Shown in pieces: positions 13,701-27,543 of a stretch of DNA of 64,000 nt. Below the pieces are notes generated by a model. The model saw only the letters and a program-made list of their open reading frames with translations, was not told the origin of the DNA and did not search any database. Position numbers and translations under genes: made by a program. The stretch's first letter is position 1. The number at the start of each line of letters is the position of its first letter. The DNA comes from Luscinia megarhynchos (taxonomy: Eukaryota; Chordata; Aves; Passeriformes; Turdidae): contig CM067569.1 of NCBI GenBank assembly GCA_034336665.1, forward strand, positions 21,397,820-21,461,819, in the 5' to 3' direction.

Positions 13701-16700
13701 GTCTCACTGGTTTTTAGGGTTGTGGTACTAGGGTTAAGGGGTGCACTCTTTTTCTTGCACTGTGTACTTATTTTCTACTCTATAAAATAGACGCAGTGGC
13801 ACATACTCCAAGGGAGATGTCATGCAAAGATTCTGTGTGGAGAGATCAGTTTCTTTGTTTGATGTGGAACACTGAGCCCTCTTCAGACATGAGCAGCAAC
13901 TATAACTTAGTTTGAGAAATCATACTGGCAAAGCAGAGCAATGTGCAGGTCAGACTTTAGGAAATACCAAATTTTGTCCTCCTTCTCTGTAGACTGTTGT
14001 TGTTGATTTGGGAATAGGGATTGCTTCAGGATATAACAAGTCCAAACTTTGCCCTACAAGAGCATTTCAGTCTTGGATTTTCAGCATTATAACTTAGTTT
14101 GGGCAGGTCATCAATTTGAGGTAATGATACTAAGCTTATGGAGGCAAAAGTTTTATTTTACTATTTCCTCTTGGTCTATTTCTCTACTACTCTTTTACCT
14201 TAGCTATGAGATGTAATATAATAGCCTTTCAGGAAGGTTAATGTTGACAGTGAAACTTTTCCTGCCACCCTGCCATTGCCCTTAAATTTATTACTACAGC
14301 ATGATTGATCTTGTCTTATATTTACCTTTCAGTCTTGCTTTATACATTTTGTAATCAGATGATTATGTACTTAATTGAGAAACTAGAAGTGGCAAATCAA
14401 TTTAAGTGCTTGGCTGTAGTTGTCCTCAGTACCAAAACTGTGGTGATATTACAACAGAACCTGGTTGCCGCAGTTGCCTTCTTTGCCTTACAGGCAGAAT
14501 TCAAGTTTGTGTGAAATACACATTTTCCCTTTCTCCTGCCTCCGTGCTAATCTGGATATGAACCTGTTCTTTTGCTCAAGTTGTATATTTTGTTGCTCCT
14601 GCACAACTTGTTGTATGTAGTTAGGTAATTTAGGGGACCATTACATTAGATCAATTGGATATAAGTTAAGCCTGGACATTCACAGAAGTTATTCAGCTGC
14701 TTTATTTCTAACATCATTAAATATTGTAACTTTTGATTTGTGGTTAGATTACCCGTGCTTAGATGGCAGTGGTAAGAGTTTGCAGCTCTGCCATACTGTT
14801 CCTTTTGCAGAACTACAACTGAAGAACTACTGATTATTAGGCTTAAAAACTGTTCAGAAGGCAGAAAAGCTATGCAAAGGGCTTCAGTTCCTTAAATTCT
14901 TTTTTACAGTTTTCCTTCCTGAGGGGGGGTGGGTGAAGTATTCAGAGTGAAATGGAGATGCACTTTAACTTTCAACCTAAATTGCACGTACATAGTAATG
15001 TAAATGTACAGACAGACCCCTTTTTTATAACCCGGTATTTTTAGAAGGTCTTTTCATGCAATGGGAGAGGTGTACATTAGAGCTGCATATGGTTTTAAAA
15101 AGATATTTCAAGGACAAATGTGTTTTTAAAAATGTTTAATGGGCTTTATACTAGTACACATTTATTGGTGTGCAGAAATGTTCTTTCTAGCATTAGTTAC
15201 TTTACTTGCTCAAGTAGCATAAGATCAACTTCAGTATTTTTGTCCACAAAAACTAGATATGCAGGGATTTCTCGCTGTAGGAGACAAGTGCTGGATGGTT
15301 TTTGGGCCTGGGACCATATTTTCAGGACACTGGAGAACTCCTTTTCCCTACTGTGGTCAAAATAGAAATTTGGTATTTCTGGTGTCTTCCTTGGCCCTCA
15401 GTCACATGACCAAATATTTTTATCATTTTTTCTTTGCACTACATACACAGTTTTTAAGCGTACCTAATAGGTATTACAAATAAGCTAAAGGGTGTGGTTG
15501 CCAGGAGGTCACTTCTCAAACTGAAAAAACATGAAGGCATCTCCTTAAATTCTTCCTTATAAAGCTGAGCGAGTAGAAGGGTTAGTTTGAAAAGTTGTTA
15601 AATTTTTTTGAATAAAGCAAGGTGGTATAGTCTAAAACTGAATAGTGTATTGGTTGGTGAGTGTGTTGTGTTAACAGTAGAATTGCTCTAGAATTACTTT
15701 AAAGTTCTAACCTGATATCTAGGGCAAACAGTGAAGTTCTTTCAGAGAGATGATACTTGATGTAATCTCTGAGCAGATCAAGTACAGATGAGTGCATATT
15801 GCTTACCTCTGTTAAATCATGGAATGAAGACTGACAATCACTTTAAATTGCTTTATATTGCAGTGTACCACAAACTCTTCACTTCAACAATTGCTGCACA
15901 GTCCTCTCACTTTTGTCTCAAGTGTACTTGGGAGTTTGGGGTGGAAGAACATTCCTTGTCTCTGTAAACTCAGATTTTTAAGCTGAAAAGTTCTTGATGT
16001 AACCACTGCTGAGAACGAATTAGTATTAATTTATGATGTTACTTTGTCTGAGCTGACACATTTTGATGACAAGTGTGCTGTAGGCTTCTCTCCTTTTTTC
16101 CCTCATATCGTTTGGGGTATACATGTCTATGCTGACTGTGACACAGTGACTCTCTGTGCAGAACTGAAGCCCAGCTGCATATTCGGCTTCAGTTCCAAGG
16201 GACAGGGCCAGAGCTCCCAAGTGCTGGGATCTCTTCAGTGGTATTTAAGTGTTGTGGGAAGAGCAAAAAACAGTCCATACATTTTTTTCTAAGCAGTGAT
16301 GCTTTAATCAGCTATCCAAAGACAGTGTGAAAGGAGGAAAATTATATATATCCAAAACAGAAACTAAAGCTCATCATTGAATTATTATTCTAGCAGCTGT
16401 TTGTAGCTTTATGTAGATGCCTTCAATAAATGTGACTTAAGAAAGCTGTAAAAACACCCCAGTACATTGTTCAGAATTGTAGTGGAAATAAATTTCAAGT
16501 GGGGGAATGTGGGTTTAGCTAGTGCAGTAAGAGGTTTATGCCCCCTGTATAAACAAAAGTTGCAATGTGGCTCTGACATCTTATACAACTTTGTTAGGTG
16601 GTACCATTGTGATTTGTCTGCTGGTTGACTTCTGTTTGGCTTCAGAGATTTTAAGCTTTTAGAGAATGTGCTTGTGATGGTAGATACAAGGATTTATTCT

Positions 16701-17038
16701 TGAGAAAATCAAGAGGCTGCCCAGAGATCATTGAACCTCCATCCTTGTCAGTGTTCAGGACTCTGATATTGATTTGCTGTGTTTCCCTGTTGTCTGACTT
16801 GACATCAATTTATGTTTTTACACTGAATTTATCTCCTTTCGTGATGTGTCCAGAAAAGATTTACCAGAGGTGTTTTGGGGACAAGTCATTCATCTTAAGA
16901 GATACTGGTTTCCAGGAGTGTATATAGGCTTGTATGTGGACTACCTTTTCCCTCAGCTGGTGACTTCAGTATTCCATTTTACTTTCATTCCATCTTTCCC
17001 CTCCAAGTAGTGCAGATCCTCTAGAGAATGCTGGTCAG

Positions 17039-17503
17039 CAGACCATGAAGGTGCTCAGCAGGCTGGAGCATCTCTCCTGTGAAGACAGTCTGAGAGAGTT
17101 AGGCTTGTTGCACCTGCAGAAGAGAAGGCTCCAAGCACCTTCCAGTATCTGCAAGGGCCTACAGGAAAAACTTTTTACAAAAGTGTAGTGATAGGACAAG
17201 GGGTAGTGATTTGGAATTGAAAGAGTTAGGAGCAGGTTCAACTGAAATGGTTCGAGTAGGTTTAAATTAGATACTAGGAAGAAACTCTCTACTGTGAGTG
17301 GGGAAGAATTGGATCAGGTTGCCCAGAGAAGCTGGAGATGTCCCATCCCTGTGAGTTTTCAAGACCAGGTTGGATGGGGCTTTGAGAAAGGTACTCTAGT
17401 GAAACACACACACACATGCACGTACACACACCCTGGTGGCAGGAGGTTGAAACTAGATGTTAATTAAGGTCTCTTCCAACCCAAACCATTCTATAATTCT
17501 GTA
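17039..17503 (+). mobile_element. CR1 LINE 3' fragment
   Basis: The sequence follows the familiar end of avian CR1: ggctggagcatctctcct, gagagagttaggcttgttg, agtgataggacaaggggta, ggttgcccagagaagctgg, then ttggatggggctttgag and ccaacccaaaccattctat at the 3' end. It is 5'-truncated, as CR1 copies usually are. It lies in the sense orientation relative to KAT6B. A (CA)n tract at 17404-17431 expands the middle of its 3' UTR. Confidence 0.92.
17404..17431. repeat. (CA)n microsatellite inside CR1
   Basis: An interrupted CA dinucleotide run (acacac..atgcacgt..acacac) sits within the CR1 3' UTR, where CR1 normally has a non-repetitive segment. Confidence 0.85.
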
Positions 17504-20500
17504 AGGTCACATGAGTAGTGAAAGTGTTGATTTTTTCCTAGAAAGCAGTGCTGGAGTAGTGACTACTGCATGATTAACTATGATTATGGGCAGGGGAACA
17601 TCCTTTCTCCCAGGGAACAGAGGTCTTAATTTGCAGAATTACTCTTGTAATGTCCTTCCTCTGGAACAAAATAAGATGCAAAAAAAGGTAGAAAATACTT
17701 TACTTCATTCTATACCTGTGGGTATTATCTGTAGTTACTGTGAAGGAGAATGGTGTCAGTGCATGAAAGATCTCATAATTGAAGTTGATGTTTTGGAGGT
17801 GTTATAGTGCTGCTTCTTTCTCCTGAGCTGGGAGAGAGATGCTCTTAGGAAACACTCACAGAATCACAATATTAGCAGTAGCTTTTGCATATAGCTGCTG
17901 TTTTCTCTCCTGGTGGTTTATGATACAGAGATGTTCTTCACCTTGCTTTTAGTGTGTCAAGGGGCATGATAGGTAACCAAGTTATTAGTTCTCATCAGTC
18001 TTTCAGCACTCTTTGAACAATGAACTTTACTCCAGTAAATAACTGAAGTATGTAATTGTTCTCATATGAATACTAAATCATTGAATCGCTGTGATGCAAT
18101 TAAAAGGAATATAAATCTGCAGATTATGTGGGCTGTCACTGATACAGGATTTGCAGGGACCTTTTGAGAGCTTTTTTCATAGCAGTAGAAATCCCTGACT
18201 TCCTCAATCAACACTTCTGTCTGCTTGCACAGTCTTACTGTATCAGTTAGAGTGCCTTGGCCATTTGGGGTTTGAATTTGTTATCAGAGAGGCCTAGAAG
18301 TTGGATTAAAAGTACATTATCAAGAAAAATTAATTTTTGCCTTTCTTTACATCTCACTTTCTTTATTATATAGTTTAATTAATCAAATATTAATTTATTG
18401 GCAGGTTGAAAATGCAGATTTGAGAGTGTTTTGAAATATAAAAGTGGTCTGTGCTTGGTCTGAGTGCTACTAGATGTGTCCCAAACAAGAAATAAACCCA
18501 CAGCTATTGCAAGGAGATTCCTGATCCCAGATAAGTGCCACAGAATAAGTGGTGTGATTTAGGTTTGTTTCTCAAATTCTATCAAACATAATTTCCAGAA
18601 ACAGTCTGTAATTTTAAAGAAGAAAGATTAGAGTGAAAAGTTAGTTTCACTTGCTTGATTCATGTATTTTGGCTTTTAAGCTTTGCTATGTTTTGAGTAA
18701 TAAAGTTATACAGGGGGTTGTGTGATATTAATACTTTCCCCTTCCTTTCCCCCCTCTTTTTCCTACTCTCGTCATGTTTTGTCACTGTCATCTCTCTTCA
18801 AGTGTAGATTTATTTCTCATTCAAACTGTTGTTTTTGTTGGCAGGAGCTACAAGCAAGTCTGTGAAATTATGTAATGTCTGAAAAGTTATGTTCATGATT
18901 AATTAGCCTATCATGAAACTATTTTAGTGTGTGTGGAATAACTAGATCATATTTTTTATTTATTTGGCAGGGGTAGAAGGCACTCTGGTCAGATCAAGGA
19001 ACTTCAGAGTGCTTTGTATTAACTATTCTATACATTACCTGTTTACATTTGGAACATGAAATGTATGTCTTTTTTATTGGTCACTTAATGTGAAACTCAT
19101 ATTTTTATTATTTTTTTAAAGGAAACGAGCTTGGGCTGCAGGTATTCCTTTTTTCCCAAATTGTAAAATTTATAGTTGTTTGCTTAAAGCTGAGCGCCCT
19201 TTAAATGGCATACTCAAAGAAAAATTTGCCAGAAGTTAAAAAATGGGGTAATGATATGTTATTTCTGAGCTGTATGGACATGAATGGCACAGCTCTCATG
19301 GCAGTAAGAGTCAGGATCTCAAGCAGAATTTGAAGTCTGGAGGGAACTTTCTCTGTTATTTACTCTGTTATTTATGCTGCAGGACTTTCTCTTTGTTTCC
19401 CCTCCGCCAGAAAAATAAAGGTATCCTAGTGGAGTTAGGTTATAATCTGAAAAATCAGACGTATCGATATTGAACCTTTCAGATGTTGATTTATTTACTA
19501 AGACTTCTTGTTAGTAATGAAGACCTCTAGGTTTTATTGTAAGCATCAAAGTAGAGAGACAGAAGGCATCTTCTGTGTGTTGGGCTATAGAGAGGTCTTA
19601 ATAGCCTGTTACCAAAGTGATCATATTTTAGAGAAGTAGCTTTCAAAACTTTTTCTGTCCTCTTTAAAACTTCTGATTTGCATCACTGAAGTGCTGTTTC
19701 ATAAATCCTTGCTTTTCAGAAATTTGAAGGACATCCTGTGCCCTTCCTAAATGTAATTAGTCATTTAAACCAGCTTTACAGTTAAAAACCACCATATATA
19801 ATTTTTTGTTTTCACTAAGTTGATGACATTCTTTCTTACAGTATAAGTGTAAATGCTTAGTTGTGAGTATTTTAAATACTGGGAAGTTAAGGCACGAGCA
19901 GACAAGAGTTGTAAATAATAATTTTATTTAGACTATTAAGAAACAGTGGTATCGTAAATCTTCTGGTTGTGTCTCAGGATCTGCTGTCTACTTGGTACTT
20001 CAGAGTGGTTAAGGGAAGTACTTTTCTCATACTAGCCTCTATGGCAGCCTGAAATACCTACTCTGTAGGGATCAGAATTGCAGGCTTCATTGCAATGATC
20101 AGATTTTTGTTGTGTTTACCTGTTGGTGCTAAAACAGATGAATAGTGCATGCACAAACTGAAAAAGGGAAATATAAAAGTCAGTAGTTTACTTGTCTCTT
20201 GGTTTTATGGGCTAATCCAGTCCTAAGGACTTTTTGGTGAGTTATATAGGGTAGCTCTTGTCATGCTGCTTGTCCGTTTCCGTTAAGATAGCGTATTTCC
20301 TCCTGTGTGTGAAGGAAGAGGCAAGGGGAACATCTTTGCACAGAAAATTTTGTCATGAAGTAGATTCCTGCAGTGTTTTATTGAGTATATCACTGTGTCT
20401 TGTCCCGACTATGGTCTGCACTCATTTGGAATTAGATCAAAGTGTTTTTGCAGTTGCACTGCAAAGAAAATGTGCTGTGGAAGTAGTTTGAATATTACTA

Positions 20501-23210
20501 GTGAGAGCTGTACTTCAATGGCCAGGGCCCTTAACTGTGGATGATGCTGTAGGTACAGGTTATTTCACTGGATAGAAGCAAACAGGAGCTGCTTCCTGTC
20601 AGAGTTGAAAGGAGGTTGATTCTAGAGGACTTCAGTTGCAAACTTGGGTATGGTCCAAGAGTGCTGTTAGATGGATTTGCTAAGTGACAATTTCTTAATT
20701 CATTCTTTCCTTTGGTTTTGCCTTTTTCTTGAAGTTGCTTATCACCTTCTGTAGGCTATCAGCAGTCCAGTTGCTGCTTTTGGAGCCGACTGTAACTGCC
20801 TTTGATGTTCAAAAATCCCTCATGAAACTGCAGTCAACAAGCTGCTCACTTAATGAACTTTGTTATGACCTTTCTTCTGTCCTTTTGCACAAATGCTGAT
20901 GCTAGAATTCGTATGTTTTCCTTGAGTAGCATGGCAGTTTAATATTATTGGTAGGACAAAGAATAGCCTCATGGGCTTCATAGACTTTAATACTTGGAAA
21001 TGGTGTAGAAGATAAATTGAAACCAATGCTTGAGAGCCTCACAGGATTTGTTTCTACAAGCCACACAATACAAGTTGCTGCAATATTTTTTTTTAATTCC
21101 CCCTCCTCCCCCTCAGTCCCCCAGCTTAAATGTAATAGTTAAGGCAAATTTTAAGCCTCTTTCCTTCAAGAGACTTTCATTTAATTTTATATAATAGACC
21201 TACTTGAAAGCCTTTCTAAGAAAAACTGGTCTTCTGTGAAATGTTTACTGGCTTTGTTCTGAGCTGTTCGAGCTCTGGTTTGCATCACATGGCTAGTTAG
21301 CAGTGTTTCATTATATTCTAAGGGAGATTATTTTACTCTATTTGTAAAATGACCAACAGTGATCTGGGTTTTTAATTATGAAATTGCTATTTGATTTGGG
21401 GGGGTGTGATTTCTTTGATAGTATGTCGCTATAGAACATGATCTATACATATAAAGAAGCAGAGACTGACAAAGCAATCTGTTATTTGTTGGAAGTGCCA
21501 GCCTCTTAGGCAACTCCTTGGGGTCCAGGGCTACTGTGCCTATTCACCTTTATTATCCTCTGCCATGGATTTCAGCACAAGATCAAGCAAAAAACTCCTA
21601 CTCTCCCCAGCCTTGTGTAAAAAGCACTGTATGTACTTTACAGAGCTGGCAGATTTTCAATGGCTTTGTGTCTTAGGCAATGGCTTGTAAAGGTAAATGC
21701 CTGCAAATGATTTCAGTGTCTTAGCTGTTGAATAAACTGCTTTTCTTCTCTCAAGAATAAAGTTTAGTTCCTGTCAGGGGAAAAAAAAAAATGAAGTTGT
21801 TAGCCTTTAATCAGCTGTTTGTCCACATCCTCTTGCTTCAGAAAGGAGACCAGAATTACTTCATTTTTAAAAGAATAAATAGATAAATAAGTGGATTTTA
21901 ATTACTTGTAGTACTCTGTAGCTCACCTGGTAGACAAGTATCTTAGTACTGGTGCTTTATACTAGATAAAAACCAGTGACTAAAAAACAAATGGTGAATG
22001 GCCAAGCTGCTGCTTCTTGTTGCCTGTAAGAATATGAGTTTAGCCATGTCATTTTTCTACTACTTGGGCCTTGGTAAGAGAAGTGTCTGTGTTACTTAGA
22101 GTGATGTAATTTATACTGCATTTGCTCTATAATTGAGCAGAAAGGATGTCAAGTTAAATGTATGAGTTAAAACTAAATACTTTTTTGTTTAAAAACCCAA
22201 AATATATACAACAAACCCAAAATGTATGTGTTCTCTATTTAAAGCTTTTATTTCTGAATCATATCAGTGGAAGATATCTAAAGAAATAGTTTTTTGTAAT
22301 CCTGTATCAGGTTCTGGAATTTGTGGCCTTAGTTTTGCTTTGGTTCTAATATTTTTCCCTTCCCTAATATTTTACGTTGTATGAGGCAACTGTGCAGGAT
22401 ATGTCTTGAGTTTGTTCAGAAATTCACCTACTTCCTCTTGGAGAAGAACAGGGCTCTGCTTGTTTTATTTAGAATTGCATTTCAGACACTACCCCTGTTT
22501 CAAAAAGCCCTGCTTCTGTATTTAGTATACTGCTATTCAAATCTAGATTGTGCTGACAGTAAATTTGCCCCAAAGAGTAAACTAGATAAAATATGCATAT
22601 GATCAATTTAATATGCAATTAAACATTTTCCCTGAGCAATTAGCATCAAGACAACTAATAATTATCCTGTGCCACGCTGCAAACATTATACGCATTTATG
22701 TAGGATGACTTTGGTAATAAGTTATGGATAAAAATATGCATATATACAAACATCTGAATAAACATAATATCATAGCAATGAAGCATGTGCTTTTCATACT
22801 GGAGTTGATTTAATCTGCGTAAAAACAATATGTTTCCCCAAAGAATGTAAAAGTTGACATGCCCATGGGATCATGGTGTGTGAATTGCACCACACTTACC
22901 TTGTGGTTACATGCATCACCTGCTTCATTCTAGTTGCAGTGCAGTAAAAGATAAAATTGGGAGTTGGAAAATGCAACCCCATTCGAACAACTGTATATAC
23001 ATGTAATAAAAACCAGTGGATACCATGTTTGGAAGTCTCCTAAGCATATGAAGAAACTGAGATAAAGAAGGCATTGTGGAAATTAGCATGTGATGAGCAG
23101 GATTGTCCAAAGTTGGATACATAATGCACTTTACCTCTGAATGAATACCTTGAAGTGTACTCAAAGGACATAATTTTTATTATAAAGATTGCATGGCAAA
23201 TAGTTCTAGA

Positions 23211-23264
23211 TATCGCTGATGGTTACCTTGTATATCACAATGCCCTTAGAGAGATACCCTTTCA
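23211..23264 (+). repeat. 54-bp dispersed repeat, copy 1
   Basis: Matches 25618-25671 at 50 of 54 positions without gaps, including the shared core ttgtatatcacaatgccct. The flanks are unrelated. The family is not recognised. Confidence 0.85.
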
Positions 23265-24589
23265 CGTGTGTGATGCTCTTAAGACATTTAGATGGATTTA
23301 AATAACTGAGTTTTTGAGGGAGTTGGCAGGTGTAAAAACTCATTACTTTGGAGTCAAAAAATTGAGCTACGTGAAATGAAAAGGTGACATTTGGAAGATG
23401 TGGCATTCTTTGACTAGTGGTAGGTATGTGAGGAGTAACAGCTTATGGATGATCTGCAGTAGTGATTTCACTTTGGTTGTAGAAGTTAATGGACTATTTG
23501 GACAGCGAATGAAAAAAAGCAAGCCTGTTGTTGGTAGACTTGAGGTTGCTTTGTGTGCCAGATTGAAGAGTGTAATTTAATAAACATAGGCGTAGAAACA
23601 AAAAAGTCTTTTAGCCAGAAAGTGGATATTAAGATGTTTAGATTTTGAACCTTGTAGTAGGCAAGTAAGAGAGCCAAAGGGATGAAATTTGGAATTAAAA
23701 AATGTTGGAGCCCGTCAAATTTTAAGTATTATTTCAATGTCTTTTCAGATGAGTCGGAAGACAGAAGTTATCTATGTTTTAGTTGTCAAGGAAATGGAAC
23801 TGAGTTATCTTTATGTAAAGTCTAATTCAGAAATGCGTTTTGAATTAATTTCCCGAGGGTACCTTGCAGAAGGTGAAAGAAGGGGTCAAATCCAATTGTA
23901 GTTGAATGTGGAATTGCCTGCATGCAGTTCCAATGTTGCATGGTCTGTTCAGTTTTATCTGTTTGATAGAGACAACTTAGATATGTATTCCTGAAGGAGC
24001 TATATTGCCACAGATATTAATAACATAGTTGAAAAGTGTTAAAATACTCTTTTTCCCTTAGTCTTTTCACATCAAGACCATTGAAGGTAGACTTTCAGGA
24101 AGGCTGAAGACTGCTTGGCCAAAAGTTATGCTTACGCAATGTAGGTAACGGTCATCAGGATTTTAGGAAGATGCAAACAGAGAGCTGCAGTGTATATAGG
24201 ATGCATTTACAGCTCGAGCTGTTGATAACCTGGTAAGCAGAAGTACCTCATAGCAGCATGTTCTGTAGCTGGGCTCTGATCTCAGATTGGAGAACACATA
24301 AGAGGGAATTTGAGGATTACCTTCTTCATAACCCAGTTACATTAATAGCCTTGGCTACAGAACTTACTATTATTTAAAAACACTCTTACTATTACAGTGG
24401 AAAGGTGAATACATTTTTCAATTTAGTCCCAGGTGCAAGACCAAAGCAGGAAACCTACAAATTAAAAAAACAAATTCATTCCCATTCAAGAGGAAAAAGC
24501 TTGCTTTCTTCTGTAGTGATACCACAGCATGCTGTTATTGACTAGGGCAGAGTATTATTTTATTTAAATAAAATGATGTTATCTTGGGC

Positions 24590-25102
24590 TTTTGCTGAAA
24601 ATGATGTCAACAAAGGGATAGTTCTGGTTATTGCTGAGCGGTGCTTGCACAGAGTCAAGGCATCTTCCTGCTTCACACACATTCCTGCCAGTGAAGAGGC
24701 TGGAGGTGCTCAAGAATCCTGGAGGTTAGCCTAGGCAGGGCAGCTGGTCCCAGCTGACCAAAGGGATGTTCCACACCATCAAATGTTACTCACAGTGTTT
24801 AAAGTGGGAACAAGAAGGCGGCAGTGGGGTACGCCAGCACAGGGTGATGGTGTTTGTCTTGCCAGGTAACTGTTGCTTGGGAAGGGGCCCCACTCTCCTG
24901 GCGATGGCTGAACACCTGCCATGGGCACTGGTGCATCAATTCCTTGTGTATGTGGTTTTGCTTTGGCTATTAAACTTTGGCTATTTATCTTAGCTCATGA
25001 GTTCCACTTTTACTCTTCTGATTCTCCCCCACATCCCCATGTGGGGGTAATGAGTGAGAAGCTGTGTGGATCTTAGTTGCCAGCTGAGGTTAAACCGTGG
25101 CA
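24590..25102 (+). mobile_element. Solo LTR of an avian endogenous retrovirus, sense orientation
   Basis: The 3' half follows an LTR I recognise from bird genomes: ctgaccaaagggatgttcc, tggctgaacacctgcc, a ctattaaactttggc polyadenylation region (attaaa at 24969-24974), a gagttccacttttactctt segment, and the end gaggttaaaccgtggca. The 3' end (..CA at 25102) is clear, while the 5' edge is approximate. No retroviral coding sequence flanks it, so it is a solo LTR. The retroviral class (ERVL or other) is not certain. Confidence 0.8.
25026..25047. repeat. Short perfect inverted repeat within LTR
   Basis: CCCCCACAT and ATGTGGGGG are separated by cccc, giving a 9-bp stem with a 4-nt loop near the 3' end of the LTR. 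Confidence 0.8.
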
Positions 25103-25617
25103 TATAGAAATTAATGCAGCATTACAGAAGGGATACAGTGTAAATAGGTAAAGTATCACAGATCCTTGACGGAAAAGCGGCAGGGTGTACAGTATCCAAA
25201 GGTTGTTTTTAGATTGACTTCACTAGTTCTGTGTGTCTGTTGAATTTGGGTTATAGTTGGAAAGCCTCCCTTCTGTAAGTGTAGAGGCTTTATATTCATT
25301 CTGTTGAAAATGAGAGCTGAGCCTCCAGAGCTGTATTAATACAGCTACACCTATTAGCTGTATTCTTTACCTGCTGCTTTGCACCTTTTTCTAGATGTCT
25401 TCTGTGATTGCTTTGGGTCATGGTTTTTCAACAGAAAATGGAATTTGTAATATTTTCAGTGGATATAAACTACAAATGAAATATGAATGCAGATTGGCTT
25501 CTGTGCAGCTAATTAAGCCTAAGCTAATCTAGTATTACTCTTGCAGTTAGATAGCTTTGGGGTGTGTGAATCCAGGAGGACGTGAAGGGTTTTAAATTTA
25601 CTCTTTTTGCATAATTC

Positions 25618-25671
25618 TATCTCTGATGGTTGCCTTGTATATCACAATGCCCTTAGAGAGAGATCCTTTCA
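25618..25671 (+). repeat. 54-bp dispersed repeat, copy 2
   Basis: Partner of 23211-23264, in the same orientation and 2407 bp downstream. The solo LTR lies between the two copies. Confidence 0.85.
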
Positions 25672-26374
25672 AAGTACAGGAGGGCGACGTGAGCAGAGGC
25701 ACAAAGCCACTGTGTAGTAAGGGAGTGAGTTTTATACCAAACAAAGCACACAAACCTGCATTCTAGCAGTGATCATGATCTTGAGGGGGAAGAGGAGAAG
25801 TTTCAGACTCTAGTCTTTCCTCAATGCACCCCATTTATGCAGTTAGTTGATTTAAAAGTGTAATAGAGAAAGTTCACAGCCTGGTCAGTTCTCTCTTTCT
25901 GGAGCTGCCCTTGTACTGGCCTTTGCTTTGTGCTCTTTGAATGCATAGCTGTTACATTAAGGTTTGTAGCAGGTGTAATGTTTCCACACTTCTGCCTGTC
26001 AGGGTGTGTTTGCCATCATTTGAGTTAGTGTGTACTGTTTACCATGCTTTGTGGGCCTGTAGGACTAACTTGGGAGCTACAGGATAGTTAGCAAGTTGGT
26101 TTTAAAATTTGGCGTTTAATTAAACTTACTGTTCCTGAAACATAATGATTTTGTTTTTTCAGATGTGGAAAGTAAACTGTTTTTTCCACAAACAGAATGG
26201 ATGCAGCTGAAAGTACTCACAGAACCTTGTCTTGCCTGGGACCAAGAGTGGCTGCTTCAGTAGCTGAGACAGAAATCAGTACCTGTTGCTGATGAAGCTT
26301 TTGCTTTTCAATATTAATTTTTATTTTTTAACAGTATTTAGAGATGCTTCTGGCAGTATTTCTTGTTCAAAGAC

Positions 26375-26424
26375 TTTTTTTTTTTTTTGTTTTTTGTTTT
26401 TTTGTTTTTTGTTTTTTTTTGTTT
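26375..26424. repeat. (T)nG low-complexity tract
   Basis: Runs of 5-14 T are separated by single G. It could be an aged poly-A tail read on the opposite strand, but no body of a retrocopy was recognised beside it. Confidence 0.8.
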
Positions 26425-27430
26425 CCAGATCAGGGTAAAACCAAAAAAGAATAGAAAAAGGAGTGCAGATAGCCCTCAAAGGTACTTTGTGAAAATGTTG
26501 GTATTCTGAGAAAGCCAGCTTGCTGCTGCTGTCCTTCCTAAGGCTGTAAATAGGCTGGGACCAGGACAGTGGATCTGCATTGAAGGTCATAGCAGCTTCA
26601 CTTTTCAGTAAAATTTGTCCCTCTGTCCTGGTAACCCTGTAATTACTTACATGCTGTTTCTGTTCATAGGATAGCAAAGATCTAATGTTTGGGTATCATG
26701 CGTAAGGATGTGTTTTCCAGCAGCTAGTTGGATGATGGTGAGGTGGTTCTGAGGTGTTGAGAGGCAGTTAAAAATGTGAACAGTTGAGGTTTTTGGTTTA
26801 CTAGTCAAATTTCTTGGGAGTGTGTGTTAAACTTTTAATTTCTTTTAATGTGTGTGTAACACTTAATGAGATAGGCATTAGCTGTGTACACACAATTACA
26901 GTCTTAAGTGCTAACAGTTTTCAGACAATCTGTTTAAAACCTCAGAGTGCTATAGCAATGCAAATAGGAATCTTCTTGCTTTGAATGGGATTTATAGTTT
27001 TAGGTAACTTTGCATACTCAAAAATAAAGTAAAATAAAACTTTTCTGGACCTGATGAGACTTCTTAGGGGGTGGGGTGTTAGAACATGCTACATGTTTTA
27101 AGAATTTCATGGTAATTGAAAATATAATCGAATAAGTACATAAATTCCACAAGCACAGAAACTACATAGGAAAAAATTGTTACTTTGGGCTGTAGTTCTG
27201 AGACAAGTTCTGGCATAAGGTAACAGAAGTCCAGCTGACTTTTTACCAAGGATTGATTTTGTGCAAGGGGGAAAGCCTGTTAGTTTCTCAGAATAGATAG
27301 CTGTGAGTCATTAAAATAAACAAAATAATTTACTGGTTGCATAAATGACTTCTAAGTCTTTGCTTAAATGTGGACACTGCACTAGTTTAACTAATGCTTA
27401 TCACTCTGTTGCTATTTTTAAATTAGTGAT

Positions 27431-27512
27431 GATATGAAAGGTGTCCTTGCCCATGTCAGGGCTGTTGGAATTAGATTTTTGTCTTTTCTAATCAAAACCA
27501 TTCTATGATTCT

Positions 27513-27514
<2 letters not shown>
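27431..27514 (+). mobile_element. CR1 LINE 3' terminal fragment
   Basis: The tail motifs of CR1 are visible: aggtgtccttgcccatg, ttggaattagattttt in place of ttggaactagatgatc, and accattctatgattct. It is a short 5'-truncated copy, followed directly by 28 T residues. Confidence 0.78.

Positions 27515-27515
<1 letters not shown>

Positions 27516-27543
<28 letters not shown>
27516..27543. repeat. Poly-T tract (28 nt)
   Basis: An uninterrupted T run immediately after the CR1 tail. Confidence 0.95.
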
